Part shown: piece after piece, positions 21,275 to 32,013 of the stretch
How positions within the stretch are numbered: position 1 is the stretch's first letter
Layout of the letters: each line of letters begins with the position of its first letter
Assembly: GCF_030269925.1 (NCBI RefSeq)
Contig: NC_085128.1
Location: 1,738,501-1,802,500 of the forward strand
Source of the DNA: Bombyx mori
Lineage: Eukaryota; Arthropoda; Insecta; Lepidoptera; Bombycidae
DNA: 64,000 bases
Direction of reading: 5' to 3'
The notes under the pieces: generated by a model
The model's input: only the letters and a program-made list of their open reading frames with translations
Databases searched by the model: none
What the model was told of the DNA's origin: nothing
Made by a program: the position numbers and the translations under genes

Positions 21275-21785
21275 GTAGTCCCTCAGCAATGTCTGGAGTA
21301 TAGCTAAACCACTGTCTAACACCAAGTATCCTCAGATATCTTCACAATTGATATAAAGGTTTCCCGCTTGGTTTTTATTTGAGTGAATAGTGACGTGACG
21401 CATTAGTGTGACTTGATTTTAAATTAAAATAAAATTAAAAAAAAAAATTATTCATTTAGAAAATTATCTGCGGAGACAGTAGCAGCGTAATAATTACTAT
21501 TCGAATATTACTGGTGATTTGACTTATGTAACAATTTTATCTTTTGTGGCACCACCTTCGATCAACAATAGTAGCTTGTTCTATAGTATAGTAAATAGTT
21601 ACTATTGTTAATTGAAGGGCATCACCAAAGAAGCCATTGAATGCATTAAAGAGGTACCTTTTAAGTTTTGAGCGCATTAATGTCTGTTTGTCTGTTTAGT
21701 CTTGTAGTTAATTCTTATTTATTGATGTTAGAATAAACTAGACAATAACTAAGAGTGCTTAGCGAGGCTAAACAAAGTACATCGC
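21275..21785. other. Unique AT-rich interval
   Basis: Nothing recognised. Confidence 0.5.
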
Positions 21786-21788
21786 TAA

Positions 21789-22073
21789 GCCATCGTGCCC
21801 GCCCTCATAAACTATAAGCTGGACAAAAACAAATCATCGCGCGACAGATACAAGATAACCGATTTCGAATGCATCGTAAATCTGAGCGTGTTACAATTAA
21901 ACGAATGTCACGTTAAGGACGAGAAGCACCAGGAATTTAATTCAATTGGCCGCTATTTATGGTCATGCTTTATTAACTGTTTAGCAATCTGTGAAAGTGC
22001 ACAGATGAGAGTACATGAAATAAGCGCTAAGCGGACTAAGCTTCTCGTGCCTTTCAAAATGTCCACTGAAAAA
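21789..22073 (+). CDS. Unidentified open frame ending at a consensus splice donor
   Basis: Open from a stop at 21786 through 22100. It reads NYKLDKNKSSRDRYKITDFE, then CIVNLSVLQLNECHVKDEKH, then WSCFINCLAICESAQMRVHE and KRTKLLVPFKMSTEK, followed directly by GTAAGT at 22074. The amino-acid mix is plausible for an exon (balanced, cysteine-containing), and it sits in repeat-free DNA. The only in-frame starts are a GTG at 21795 and late ATGs, so it would be an internal exon. The AG before it has a poor pyrimidine tract. No family recognised; chance remains likely. Confidence 0.2.
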
Positions 22074-22104
22074 GTAAGTAAACAACCACCATTTTACTAA
22101 GAAA

Positions 22105-23490
22105 ATCAACCATCCAATCGCATCTAGTTTCATTTCATTTCATTCTAATCCATTAGTCTTTAATTAATCAGTTTCATGTCGTTTTACTTCATTTGATTTT
22201 CCATATCAGAATGTAAGAAGGAAATATAAGGCTTAAAGGTCTCGTTGCCAGGTCTCGATTTAAAAAAAATCATTTTATCTAAAACGAGGGCACATTGTAT
22301 TGATGTAGTTCATCTGAATCTGTAAGATTTACGTAGAATATTTGTCAGATAATTACTAGGTCGTTTCGGTTTGTTATTATAATAAGAAAAATATCCTTAT
22401 ATGCGAGGGGGGGGTAGAATTCCAAAAGCATCATTACATAGCGAATAAATTTCACGAATATCCAAAACGGCATCTGAATTCAAACGACGAAAACAATAAC
22501 ACGTTTGATTGATTGCACGATATATTTTAAACAGATTCATAATAATATTCTCTTTGTTCGGTTCAAAAAGAAAGCAAGCTGTAAAAATAAGATCAAAAGT
22601 GACGCGAATAAACATTGTCGCCGATGCTAATAATTCTTATCCGTGTTTCCTGTCTTAATCATCATCTTGAGAACAGAAACAGTATATTTGTTTGAAGTTT
22701 TCTTTTTCTGCGAATTTTTTATCGCCAGAATTCGCTTTGATAAATAATGGGCTTCAACTAAATCATTTCTGATAATTGGAATGTAATTCGAAATACAGTT
22801 TTATTGGGACACTATATCAAATTTAAAAACAACCAGAGACTATCTTATTTGCTTAGAGTTCTATTGAACCGGTTCGGATTGTGTGTGGTTAGTTCTAAGT
22901 TGTGAGTTTACCTGGTATCCGAAACAAAATAAAATTTTAGTTTAGAGAAAGTGGAACTTATGTTAAAGAAAACTGTTGTCATGTATTGTCATGTTCAGTT
23001 TTGATAATAGAATGACACGTTCTATTTTTAAGAGAGTTGAATTACCAAGAAGGCAAGCTCTCAATTGCGGAATCCATAGACTAGCCTAGGCCATCGTAGA
23101 CTATAAACAAAATGTCGCCACCTACTTATGACATTTAATTGGAATCACAATTGTATTTTACCTTAAGGATCTCGCTATCAAACCAGAAATATGTGATTAA
23201 AAATGAAACACTACATTGGTATCAACTTTTGAGAATTCAGAATAAGTTACACCATCAATAATTACTCCAACTCCTCAATTCTTATAGGTTTCATGTTCGT
23301 TCCAACACATTCGATACCAACAGTTATCTTATTATTACTATAATAATTTATATTGTCCTTAAATTAACACCTTGGTATCAATAGATAAAGTATTCACAAA
23401 ATAAACAGAAAAAGCAGAACTCGCTGTGCTTATTTTAAGTCTGAATTGCGTTTTACATTTATCAATCAAACTAGACATTTACTAAATATT
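22105..23490. other. Unique AT-rich interval
   Basis: No repeat or gene recognised. A GAGGGGGGGG run at about 22405 is the only oddity. Confidence 0.5.
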
Positions 23491-23494
23491 ATTA

Positions 23495-23975
23495 CTAGTG
23501 GTCCTGCAGTAGTCGAAATTCGACTATAATTAATTGAAATTATAAGTTTGAGCATTACTATGATTCTATTGTCAAAATCTATAATCACAGGAAAATATTA
23601 ATAACGAAAAACAATATTTAATCTATTTTCAATTTGACCACAGACTATATAAGCAATAAGAAAAGTTTGACAATAAACAAACAGTATGCATGGTAGTGTG
23701 TGTAATGTTTTCTTTACTGATTTAATATATTATTAATGCATAATTTTAAAAAAGTATTAGCATTGTGTCAAAATTAAATACATGGTAGTGTGTGTTATGT
23801 TTTTTTTATTGATTTACTGTATTTTTATGCATTAATTTATTATGCAAAAAAAATATGAGCAATCTGCACTTCTTCTCTATATTCTCTATAAGTGTGAGAA
23901 ATTCCATACTGCTCCGTCCGCGCAATTTTCGTAAAAAAGGGTCCAAAGTTTTTGCTTCACGTATTAATATATAGA
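23495..23975 (-). mobile_element. Non-autonomous Helitron, family A, copy 4 (both ends intact)
   Basis: On the minus strand: A|TCTATATATTAATACGTGAA ... hairpin AGTCGAATTTCGACT ... GGACCACTAG|T. The 5' TC is at 23975-23974 and CTAG at 23498-23495, with host A and T outside. There is an imperfect internal duplication of the GTAGTGTGTGT...ATGCAT segment. No ORF. Confidence 0.85.
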
Positions 23976-23979
23976 TATA

Positions 23980-24690
23980 GTTCCAAACTTACATTACTAT
24001 ATAAAAATTAAAGTATATAGTACATACAAGCTAATGATTAAATAACGTACTATTTAAAAATCGATTCTTCCGTGCGAGTACAGTGAGACCTTAACAGAAT
24101 CGATAGACTTTACGAGTTGTTCAATGTAATTGGAACGTCAGTCGATATTGATCGATTTAAATCGATTGTACCAATATTATCGATATGTATCCAGTTACTG
24201 TACTCGGGTACAAGCATCGGCTTTACATATTAATTCATTTCGTTTGACGTTTTACAAGTTTATTTGTTGAGTTAGGTTTCTTGTGCACGTTTGTTTTGAC
24301 GTCATAAAATTTAGAGATGAAGTGTTCACGATTAACGAAAAAGATCGTGTCGTGTGATGTAAAAAGTACGCCAAAATTTTTACTAGTTATTAGTCTCGAC
24401 GTGGATAGTGGCGCTCAATTTGTGATATCTACGGATAATAATGTAGCCTTTGATACCAGATTAACTACGGGACTACGCGTTAAAAAAAAGAGAGACAAAG
24501 TCTAAGAAAGAAATAAAAAGCCAAGAATTCATACTTCAATCACAGCACCTTTAGATATTTTTTTACAAATCGTGACGCTGTTCACCCTCACTGGTTTTTG
24601 TAAAACTATTATATTTATATCGGATTCAACCTATTCATTGACAAGTATGCTTGCAGACAAAAAAAAAAATCAATTTTATCTTCTTCTTTT
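23980..24690. other. Unique interval with DRE-like site and a 62-codon frame
   Basis: TATCGAT at about 24179 and GATCGATTTAAATCGATT just upstream resemble DRE promoter sites. A frame from the ATG at 24317 (MKCSRLTKKIVSCDVKSTPK...) runs to 24505. The frame has no recognised domain and may be chance. Confidence 0.25.
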
Positions 24691-24691
24691 T

Positions 24692-25100
24692 GGAACGAAG
24701 TGCCTTAGGGGACGATGCGGAGGGGTACCCTACCAGGAAAAAACGTCCGTAACGTAAGATTTTCACTAGTAATGCACACAGTGTACGACTTAACTTTCTA
24801 ATAACGTACAAATTAGTAATGCACACTGTGTACGACTTAACTTTGTAATAACGTACAAAAAATAACATAATAATATTTTTATATCATTCATTGACCACGA
24901 TCTCAGAGCAATACACTAACTCTTATGCAAACAACCATGAATGAAGTGTACCACAATAAGTTCGCACGTTACCGAATGACCGTGGGTTGTTGCGAAATCT
25001 CCAGTTTTATTTTATTTATATCTCGAATAGAACTTAAAATTCATACTTTTATAATAAGGAACTTCGTTCCTATCCGGTGTCCCACGACACCACACATTTT
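24692..25100. mobile_element. MITE-like repeat, copy 1
   Basis: GGAACGAAGTGCCTTA (24692-24707) is inverted at TAAGGAACTTCGTTCC (25055-25070) with one mismatch. The same ~380-bp unit recurs at 34030-34395. Copy 1 has an extra local tandem duplication of a 47-bp block starting AGTAATGCACAC (24768 and 24815). Conservation continues ~30 bp past the right inverted repeat (GTGTCCCACGACACC), so the true ends may lie outside it. Confidence 0.5.
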
Positions 25101-25104
25101 TTTT

Positions 25105-25740
25105 ATGACAATTAATTCGGACGCGACCATGCATTTTATTCCCAGGTTAACCCAATATTTATTTCAATCAAACAGATTTTGAGAAAATGTTGGCCGCTCC
25201 CCACTGATGTCTACTCCGCTTAACATCGACTGCACTATTATTAAAGTTTTAGAAGTAAACTTGAAGTTGGGCGGTGAACAGATAGCTTTAAGGGCTTCAC
25301 TTAACTTTTTATCCAACTGCGCAACTACACGTTTTTCGGACTGATTCTGTGGCTTCAATATAATGCTCACTAAGTTACAATGGTACCGCATTTTTTGCAT
25401 ACAATGAAAGTCACGATTCCAACTGACAACAACGACAGACCAATAGATATTCAGATAGTTTCGATGAAAAAAGAAACAAACAAATATCGGAATAGAAATG
25501 TGGCCTCAAAAATTTCAATCTGTGACATGGTAATCGTCTTTTCATCTATCTATCAATGTCACTTATTCACTCAATAAATATTCCAAGGACTTTGTTCAAT
25601 GTCTGTGAAGACACTTCGGTTCTCTACTTCCGATCTATATATCTATCTATCTATACATCGAATGCCTAGATGAGACGTTAAGTTTTTAAAATGGTCAAGT
25701 CTTACTACTTTCTTGTTTTTTCTTCATCTAATCCTAACTA
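25105..25740. other. Unique interval
   Basis: A short ATCT-type run (about 25637-25660) and no gene recognised. Confidence 0.5.
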
Positions 25741-25744
25741 ACAC

Positions 25745-25875
25745 TGTCATTAGACGCCTTCAGCTCTAGCACTAGGAGCAAGCTTAGGGACCCCGGTAAC
25801 TGTACTCGTCGAACTCAGCAAAAAGCTCGACGCGAAACCTAATAGATCAGCCCGCTGAGTTTTTCGCTCGAAATT
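25745..25875 (+). mobile_element. LINE-E 3' UTR fragment
   Basis: CTCGACGCGAAACCTAATAG then ATCAGCCCGCTGAGTTTTTC aligns with the plus-strand copy at 29.88 kb. Short and diverged. Confidence 0.5.
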
Positions 25876-26229
25876 AGGAATACTTTTTGAGATTACTACC
25901 AAGCTAATGACAAAACTAACATTTGAATCTCACATAGAGTATTTAAAAATATCGTCTAAAGTAACTCTTTGAATAAAAGCTCTTATTTTATTGGAGTCCT
26001 GCGACGTTACTGCCTGTGGCGTTAGTTAAAAGTGTTTATTTTATTATTACAAACAGACAATCCAATTTTATTTATTTGTATAGATTAAGGCTTCCGAGTT
26101 CCGCTTAATATACAAAAGGGTCTGTTTTAAAGTGCAAAGGAAAAGTTACCTTTTTGCTGGTCACAAATTTACTAATATTTTCTTTTTAATCTCCGATGAT
26201 TTTTCTCGTCAAACAACCAACGATCAACT

Positions 26230-26519
26230 TTTGAAGTCGTCGTGGCCTAAAGGATAAGACGTCCGGTGCATTCGTATGTAGCGATGCACCGATGTTCGAA
26301 TTCCGCAGGCGGGTACCAATTTTTCTAATGAAATACGTACTCAACAAATGTTCACGATTGACTTCCGCGGTGAAGGAATAACATCGTATAGTAAAAATCA
26401 AACCCGCAAAATTATAATTTGCGTAATCACTGGTACATTGTAGATGTCTATGGGCTCCAGTAACCACTTAGCACCAGGTGGGCTGTGAGCTCGTCCACCC
26501 ATTTAAGCAATTTTTTTTT
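26230..26519 (+). mobile_element. Bm1 SINE with intact head and internal deletion
   Basis: The best-preserved pol III promoter in the window. It has GTCGTCGTGGCCTAAAGGAT (A-box region), B box GTTCGAATTCC, and the full 5' half to GTAATCACTGGT. It then jumps straight to ACATTGTAGATGTCTATGGG, losing ~190 bp of the middle. The tail ends AAGCAA followed by a run of T instead of A. Confidence 0.9.
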
Positions 26520-26524
26520 TTACG

Positions 26525-27765
26525 TAAAATGCACCGAAATGATCTTACTCTAAAAGCGATTGCTTAAAAACCCCGTTATCTCCGTCTGCTATCAGCCTGC
26601 ACGGGCTATCAGTACTTTAATACTGGCGCGGAGTAATTAAGCAATCTAGTTTGAATCATAGTGCAGTTTTTTCGTTTTTTTTGTGACGCCTCATGATATC
26701 TTGTAAGTCTTATTGCAATGTAGTTAAGGCTATTCCACGCTCAAGCTGAAAAGCGAGATTACTTTTTGACGGACATATATTAAATGCGCACTACCGACAC
26801 TCATGACAATAATTAACGGGATAGATATTATTAATAATAAAAAATAAATTTATTATAAAATAAATTAAATTGTCTGCAGACAGCTACAGCGTCAACTGTT
26901 AATGTCCAAACTGCAAATTAAGGAAGCGTCAAAATTTCAAGTTGCAGCCGCGCTGGTATGAAGCACATTGAACTGGACCAGAAATATTGTATGTGTATCA
27001 TCTTCAAGTATGTTTAATGATGTTCATGGAAATCAGTGCAATGCGAGTAGCTCTCTACCAATATTGGTACTCATGGAACACCATAATAATAATAAAGCCC
27101 GTTTATTTCCAATCCATAATAATAATCGTTATTACACGCGATTTTATATATACTAGGTAATTTCTTTCATTTTCTTTTACTCGCTATCGTTACTTTCTTC
27201 AGTACGATTAATCGGAACCCCTTCTTGGGTAAAGGCCTCCTCCAGCCAGAACCCTCCACAAATACCACAATCCTCCTGGAACACCACAGAAAGGAGTAAA
27301 GTCAGAACCAGTGACAATAATGATGCTTCATAGCGCACCATGTGTATATGAGCACAGTAGCTTCACTTAGCAAGTATGGCTTCTCATGGCTTATATAGCA
27401 TATTGAATAGTTTCCGCTTGACATAACTCCACAACTAAATACGCTAGAAGGTAACATTTCCAAGAGCACTTTATACATCTGTTGACAAAAAAAAAAAACA
27501 ATTTCCCTCAAAAGGTACAATTTTATTTTATTTTTACACGCCATTCGAACCCTTCTTTGAGAACTGGCAACAACTGGCATCCTACGGGAGCACAGGACTC
27601 TTTTGAAAGCGTCGGAGCATTAAATAAGTAGGAGAAAGCGAGCTATTCATGCAGCGATTAAGTATGAAGTTACTTAAGAGTACTTTAGCTAGACTCTTCT
27701 GGATAGGGATGTCAAGATATTTAATACTAAGAGCCATTTTCAGTTACAAACAAACTAATTTAATG
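26525..27765. other. Unique AT-rich interval
   Basis: No gene or repeat recognised. Confidence 0.5.
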
Positions 27766-27771
27766 GTTTAG

Positions 27772-28228
27772 TCTTCTTTTATTATTGGTTAGGTGGGGAT
27801 TGAGCTTACGACCCAACCGGTATTTAGTGGTTACCGGAGCCCTTAGATATCTACAACGTAAATGCCGGCACCCACCTTAAAGCATGAGTTCTAAGGTCTT
27901 AGTTTTTACAGTACAACGGCTGCGTCACCATTCCTAACCGAAACGCATTACTGCTTCACGGCAGAAATAGGCAGGGTGGTACCTACCTGTGCCGGCTCAC
28001 AAGACGGCCTACCACCAGTAATTACGCAAATTATAATTTTGCGGATTTGATTTTCATTACACGATACTATTTCTTCACCATTGAAAGAATTTGTGAACAT
28101 ATTATTATGCTTAGTACGTATCATATTAGAAAAAATTGCATTTGCCTGCGGGATTCGACCACCGTTGTATCGCTTGATACGAATGCACCGAACATCTTAT
28201 CCTTTAAACTATAACGACTTAGTCTTAT
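27772..28228 (-). mobile_element. Bm1 SINE, near full length
   Basis: All parts are present in order on the minus strand: degenerate tRNA head (GATTCGACCACCG near 28155), 5' half, core (ACCGAAACGCATTACTGC on plus) and tail (TTATTGGTTAGG). Older than the 47.8-kb copy. Confidence 0.9.
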
Positions 28229-28758
28229 GATTATTATTTCATTTGTGGACGTTTACCTTTTGGTTTGACAGTTGCTCGACTGGGAACTTCATCTTCGTGT
28301 ACTATAAGGCGGCAAACATTTCGTTTCTTCATCATCTCTTACTCTTCTCGATCTTCTATAAAACTTCTTTATCGCACTTTGAATGGGACACTTTATTGTC
28401 CAAGAGCTGGTCTATTCACCTCTGACATCAGTGTTTATTTCTACGCTTAGATGAATGAAAGAGAATAAAAGTCTTTAGAAGACAGTAGCTGCATGGAATG
28501 CGCGAAGTGTCTATACATTATACACAGACGCTGTAGAAGAGCGTATTTAAGGTTGAACGAATTAATTGTTTTTTTTTTAAATATGACATGCCAGTCCAGT
28601 AGTAGTTTGAATTCCGCTTATGAGAGGGCGAGTTCATGATTGTCACTTAACATAGGGGAATATATATTTTCACAATAAAGGTTTATCTATGTGTAAATAA
28701 AACGAGCCTATTTTTTGCAATCAATGGCAGGACACTCTGTAAGCTCGCGCCGTGATTG

Positions 28759-28862
28759 ATTTTTTTGGTTATATAGATGGGTGAGCTCGCGGCCAATCTA
28801 GTGTTAAGTGGTTATCGGAGCCCATAGAAAGAAGAGTTCTAAGATCTAAGGTCTAGTACTAA
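28759..28862 (-). mobile_element. Bm1 SINE 3' fragment
   Basis: GATGGGTGAGCTCGCGGCC then GTTAAGTGGTTATCGGAGCC. Short and with an internal deletion. Confidence 0.75.
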
Positions 28863-28885
28863 GTTATGCGCACTATTTTTACTAG

Positions 28886-28934
28886 GTCCAGTATTGGTAA
28901 AAACAGTGCGTACTCACTGTGTTTGAAAAAAACA
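28886..28934. repeat. ~48-bp dispersed repeat, copy 1
   Basis: GTCCAGTATTGGTAAAAACA then GTGCGTACTCACTGTG recurs at 41974-42019 with few changes. Both lie beside Bm1 copies. Family unknown. Confidence 0.6.
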
Positions 28935-29261
28935 GTTGATACTACATGTCTATATTGTGGGGACGAGTGATTTAGTTCTAGCGATGACACTCAAAAAATT
29001 ACTAGAAGGACGAAAGACAGAATTGTCTGATTCTATGGTCCTAACCGCAGTCTTCAGTCTACCGGTGATCCTTATAGCCCTTGCAACAATCCTAAATATT
29101 GGGAATTCAAAGATAGATATCGTATTAAGAAGCAATTAGACAGTAGCGTAGTACAAATTAACACTGATGACTAATACATTTCTCGAGGTTTGTTGTAGTG
29201 TTAATTGCACTTCTTTCTTCAATCTTCACACTGCCAGAGTCTCTGACCTTGGATGAAGATC

Positions 29262-29521
29262 AAATTTTTTATATATATTTTATTGGTTATATGGGTGGAC
29301 GAGCTCACAGCCCACCTGGTGTGAAGTGGTTACTGGAGCCTATAGACATCCACAACGTAAATGCGTCACCGACCTTAAGATATAAGTTCTAAGGTCTCAA
29401 GTATAGTTACAACGGCTGCCCCACCCTTCAAACCGAAACGCATTACTGCTTCACGGCAGAAATAGGCAGGGTGGTGGTAACCACCCACGCGGACTCACAC
29501 GAGGTCCTACTACCAGTAAAA
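29262..29521 (-). mobile_element. Bm1 SINE, 5'-truncated
   Basis: TTTTATTGGTTATATGGGTG, GAGCTCACAGCCCACC, AACCGAAACGCATTACTGC and GTCCTACTACCAGTAA in order. Confidence 0.9.
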
Positions 29522-29870
29522 TGTCGGATGAGACAGCTCCAACGGAGTCATTGATGGGCAGAGTCCAAAAAAACAGCTATGGGCTTGCAATCTGCTCCCA
29601 GCATCAGCGCCTCTTAAGCGGGAAAACCTCGCATAAGGCTTCCAGCCCTCCTCGCACCCATAAAAAAATCGCTGTCCACTAGACCTTAAGAGTGAAAGTA
29701 GGAATCGAGCGCATGAAATTTCTTGATTGCAATTAAATTGATCTTCATGGAATTTTGGCAGAACTGTGATACGGTGCGTGTGGCGGGTAGCCATCATACA
29801 ACACAAGATATTTGACGGATGCCTGAATCTCGCTTACGATATTTTCAAGGTAAGCTTGCTTAAATACTAG
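29522..29870. other. Unclassified moderately GC-rich segment
   Basis: Fairly GC-rich, with long but unpersuasive frames (minus strand frame ...KPYARFSRLRGADAGSRLQA). It may be the 5' part of the adjoining LINE-E copy. I cannot confirm this. Confidence 0.3.
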
Positions 29871-29879
29871 TTCCGATCA

Positions 29880-30130
29880 ACAACATTTGGTACAAGAGTT
29901 CGACGTGCAACCTAACCCATGAATCAGCTCGCTGAGTTTCTCGCCGGATCTTCTCAGCGGGTCGCGTTTCCGGTCCGGTAGTGGATTCATTCGTGAAGCA
30001 GCTTGAGTTGTTGGATCTACTTCGGAGGTGCCGGGTAACTGTCCCACCCCTCCTGTCTGGCCTTTGTTCACTCACCTGTCCTGGTGAAATTGGAAAGGCC
30101 TCCGGGCCACCGGTAATCCATCAATTCAAA
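29880..30130 (+). mobile_element. LINE-E 3' end with poly(A)
   Basis: GCTGAGTTTCTCGCCGGATC, then TTCTCAGCGGGTCGCGTTTC, then the terminal block CTGGTGAAATTGGAAAGGCC and an A-rich tail. It links the 3'-UTR block and the terminal block in one copy. Confidence 0.65.
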
Positions 30131-30168
30131 AAAATAAACAAAAAAATACATTAGGACCGTCGGTCTAC

Positions 30169-30198
30169 CGAGCAATATCACCCGCTCGGTAGAAGATC
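30169..30198. repeat. Hairpin repeat, copy 1
   Basis: TCTACCGAGC ... GCTCGGTAGA is a perfect 10-bp stem around a 10-nt loop, followed by AGATCTTCCTTTCGTC. Related copies are at 44850 and 58657. Confidence 0.7.
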
Positions 30199-30371
30199 TT
30201 CCTTTCGTCATAAACCACAGCGCGGACTCATAGTGCCTTACCACGAATTCTTATAGGACACGTCTATACACTAACCCAGTCCTTGACGAGCGCCCGCTAA
30301 CAATACCCGTGACCTCACGAGCAAATACTTACTAGCGTTGTTTTACTTGCGCGCGTGTTCGATTCAACTGG

Positions 30372-30440
30372 TATAAAAGAGACGGCTTTATAGCTAGTGT
30401 ATTATTCTGTGCTGTGTTTTCCAAATGAAGTTTTGTAAGT
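30372..30440 (+). promoter_or_regulatory. Core promoter and 10-nt coding first exon (cuticle-gene-like)
   Basis: TATAAAAG at 30372-30379. A plausible start site lies ~25-30 bp on. ATGAAGTTTT (30425-30434) is immediately followed by the donor GTAAGT. Many insect cuticular-protein genes have exactly this layout: TATA box, short leader and a first exon coding only the first few signal-peptide residues. No second exon is visible downstream before the Helitron at 30544 or beyond, so this may be a relic or the gene may lie outside. Confidence 0.3.
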
Positions 30441-30543
30441 GTTTTTTTAATTTCCTTTTCATTTGTATTTTAAAAGGACAATCCTTGCAAGTACATAGCG
30501 TAGATTAAAATATCCATCACAAGCGGAGGCTTAAATATGTAAA

Positions 30544-30826
30544 TCCATATATATAAAAATAAATTGCTGTCCGTTAGTCTCGCTAAAAATCGAGAACGGC
30601 TGGACCGATTTGGTTAATTTTGGTATTGAATTATTTGTATAAGTCCAGAGATGGTTTTAAAGGTAGATAAATATGAAAATTCTCGGAATTAAATAAAAAT
30701 AATAATTTTGTTTTTCCTTTGATGTGTCCCCCGTCGGACGGATTCCTTTTCTTTGTTTTAAGTTTATTTTATTCAAAAGTTTAGGTCTTTTATTTATCGC
30801 TTTATCGAGTCTGCCGGCTCAACTAG
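30544..30826 (+). mobile_element. Non-autonomous Helitron, family C (283 bp, intact ends)
   Basis: A|TCCATATATATAAAAATAAA at the left, CTGCCGGCTCAACTAG|T at the right. CTAG is at 30823-30826, with short GAG/CTC and GCC/GGC pairing just upstream. A partial inverted relative lies at 32765-32889. The frame starting near 30724 is inside the element and not a gene. Confidence 0.75.
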
Positions 30827-30829
30827 TAA

Positions 30830-31390
30830 TATATAAAAAAGGTGTTCTGATTTATTTACCAAAGAGTTACAGGGCTCCGTGCGCTGTCTTCGTGATATTA
30901 CAATAAGCATTTTTTCTCCTTATCACATTAAGCAATTAATCAACGTAAAAACTAACCATATCTATCGACGTGATAAAAAAAAATGTTAATTACATCTCGT
31001 AATCTTTGTGCGCAGAATATGCAAGTCACACAGATTTGATTGTTCCGTAATTTATCTGATGCCTTCAAAAGACGTGAAGGTATTTTAAAGATTAATTACG
31101 AATATGTATTGGCCCATTGTGTTTTGGAGTTTTTTTTTGTGCTTGGATTTTACGGTAAAGGTCATCTAAGATAGTTTAGAAACGTACATAAGTTCATTAG
31201 GGGTTTGCGAAGGGGCGTATTGACAGTCTTAGCGAAGAGATTTTGGCTGGTGAAGTGTTGTGAACCAGCCTGGTCATGGTATTTAGCTGCGATTCCACGT
31301 ATTTCTGCCACGAAGTTGTGCGTTTTACGGCTTGAAGTATCGAAAACCGGAAAATAACTATATAAAAACTGGTAACAAATCACCCACGAT
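30830..31390. other. Unique AT-rich interval
   Basis: Nothing recognised. Confidence 0.5.
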
Positions 31391-31391
31391 C

Positions 31392-31604
31392 ACCTGCTCC
31401 AAATTAAGATTCCCTGTGTTATGGATACCAGATACAGACATACAAATCTATATACGTTTAAATATATACATATATAGATAATACATACCCAGACAAAGAG
31501 CAAACAAACCTGTTCATCACGCGAATGTTTACCCGATATGGGAATCGAAACCACGACCCTCAGTGCTAAAATCATGGCCGCTAATTACTGCACCACCACA
31601 TTTG
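31392..31604 (-). mobile_element. SINE-2 (tRNA-derived), minus strand
   Basis: On the minus strand: GTGCAGTAATTAGCGGCC, B box GGTTTCGATTCCC, GCGTGATGAACAGGTTTG, then CTGGTATCCATAACACAGGG. Its head matches 5310 and 8003. Its end resembles 42215-42490. Confidence 0.65.
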
Positions 31605-31667
31605 GGATCTTGACGTCACATCTGCTAGTGTGTCACATTCACGCTCCTCTGTAAATAGCTCGTCTGC

Positions 31668-31705
31668 TATAAAAGAAACCATCGTCCTCTGAACCTTTAG
31701 TTCTC
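31668..31705 (+). promoter_or_regulatory. Second TATAAAAG core promoter-like site
   Basis: TATAAAAG (31668-31675) with TTAGTTCTCATTG ~28 bp downstream fits an insect TATA/initiator pair. A Bm1 copy begins ~75 bp later and no coding exon is seen, so function is doubtful. Confidence 0.2.
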
Positions 31706-31778
31706 ATTGAACACAACTGGATATCTTCGTGAGAAATATAAAAATCTACGAAGCACAACACTATTTTGTTCCCCAGCT

Positions 31779-32013
31779 GGTGGTAGGACGTCTTGAGAGT
31801 CCGCACGGGTAAGTACCACCACCCAGTCTATATCTGCCGTGAAGCAGTAATGCGTTTCGGTTTGAAGGCTGGGGCAGCCGTTGTAACTATATTGAGATGT
31901 TAGAACTCATATCTCAAGGTGGGTGGTGACATTTACGTTGTAGATGTCTATGAGCTCAGGTAACCACTTAACACCAGGTGGGTCGTGAGCCCGTCCACCC
32001 ATATAAGCAATAA
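31779..32013 (+). mobile_element. Bm1 SINE, 5'-truncated
   Basis: CTGGTGGTAGGACGTCTTGA, GTAATGCGTTTCGGTTTG and ATATAAGCAATAAA in order. Its poly(A) runs directly into the inverted-repeat element. Confidence 0.9.

Noticed and set aside
28936..29139. Overlapping 67- and 61-codon frames on opposite strands
   Set aside because: No family resemblance; simultaneous openness on both strands over ~200 bp is plausible by chance.
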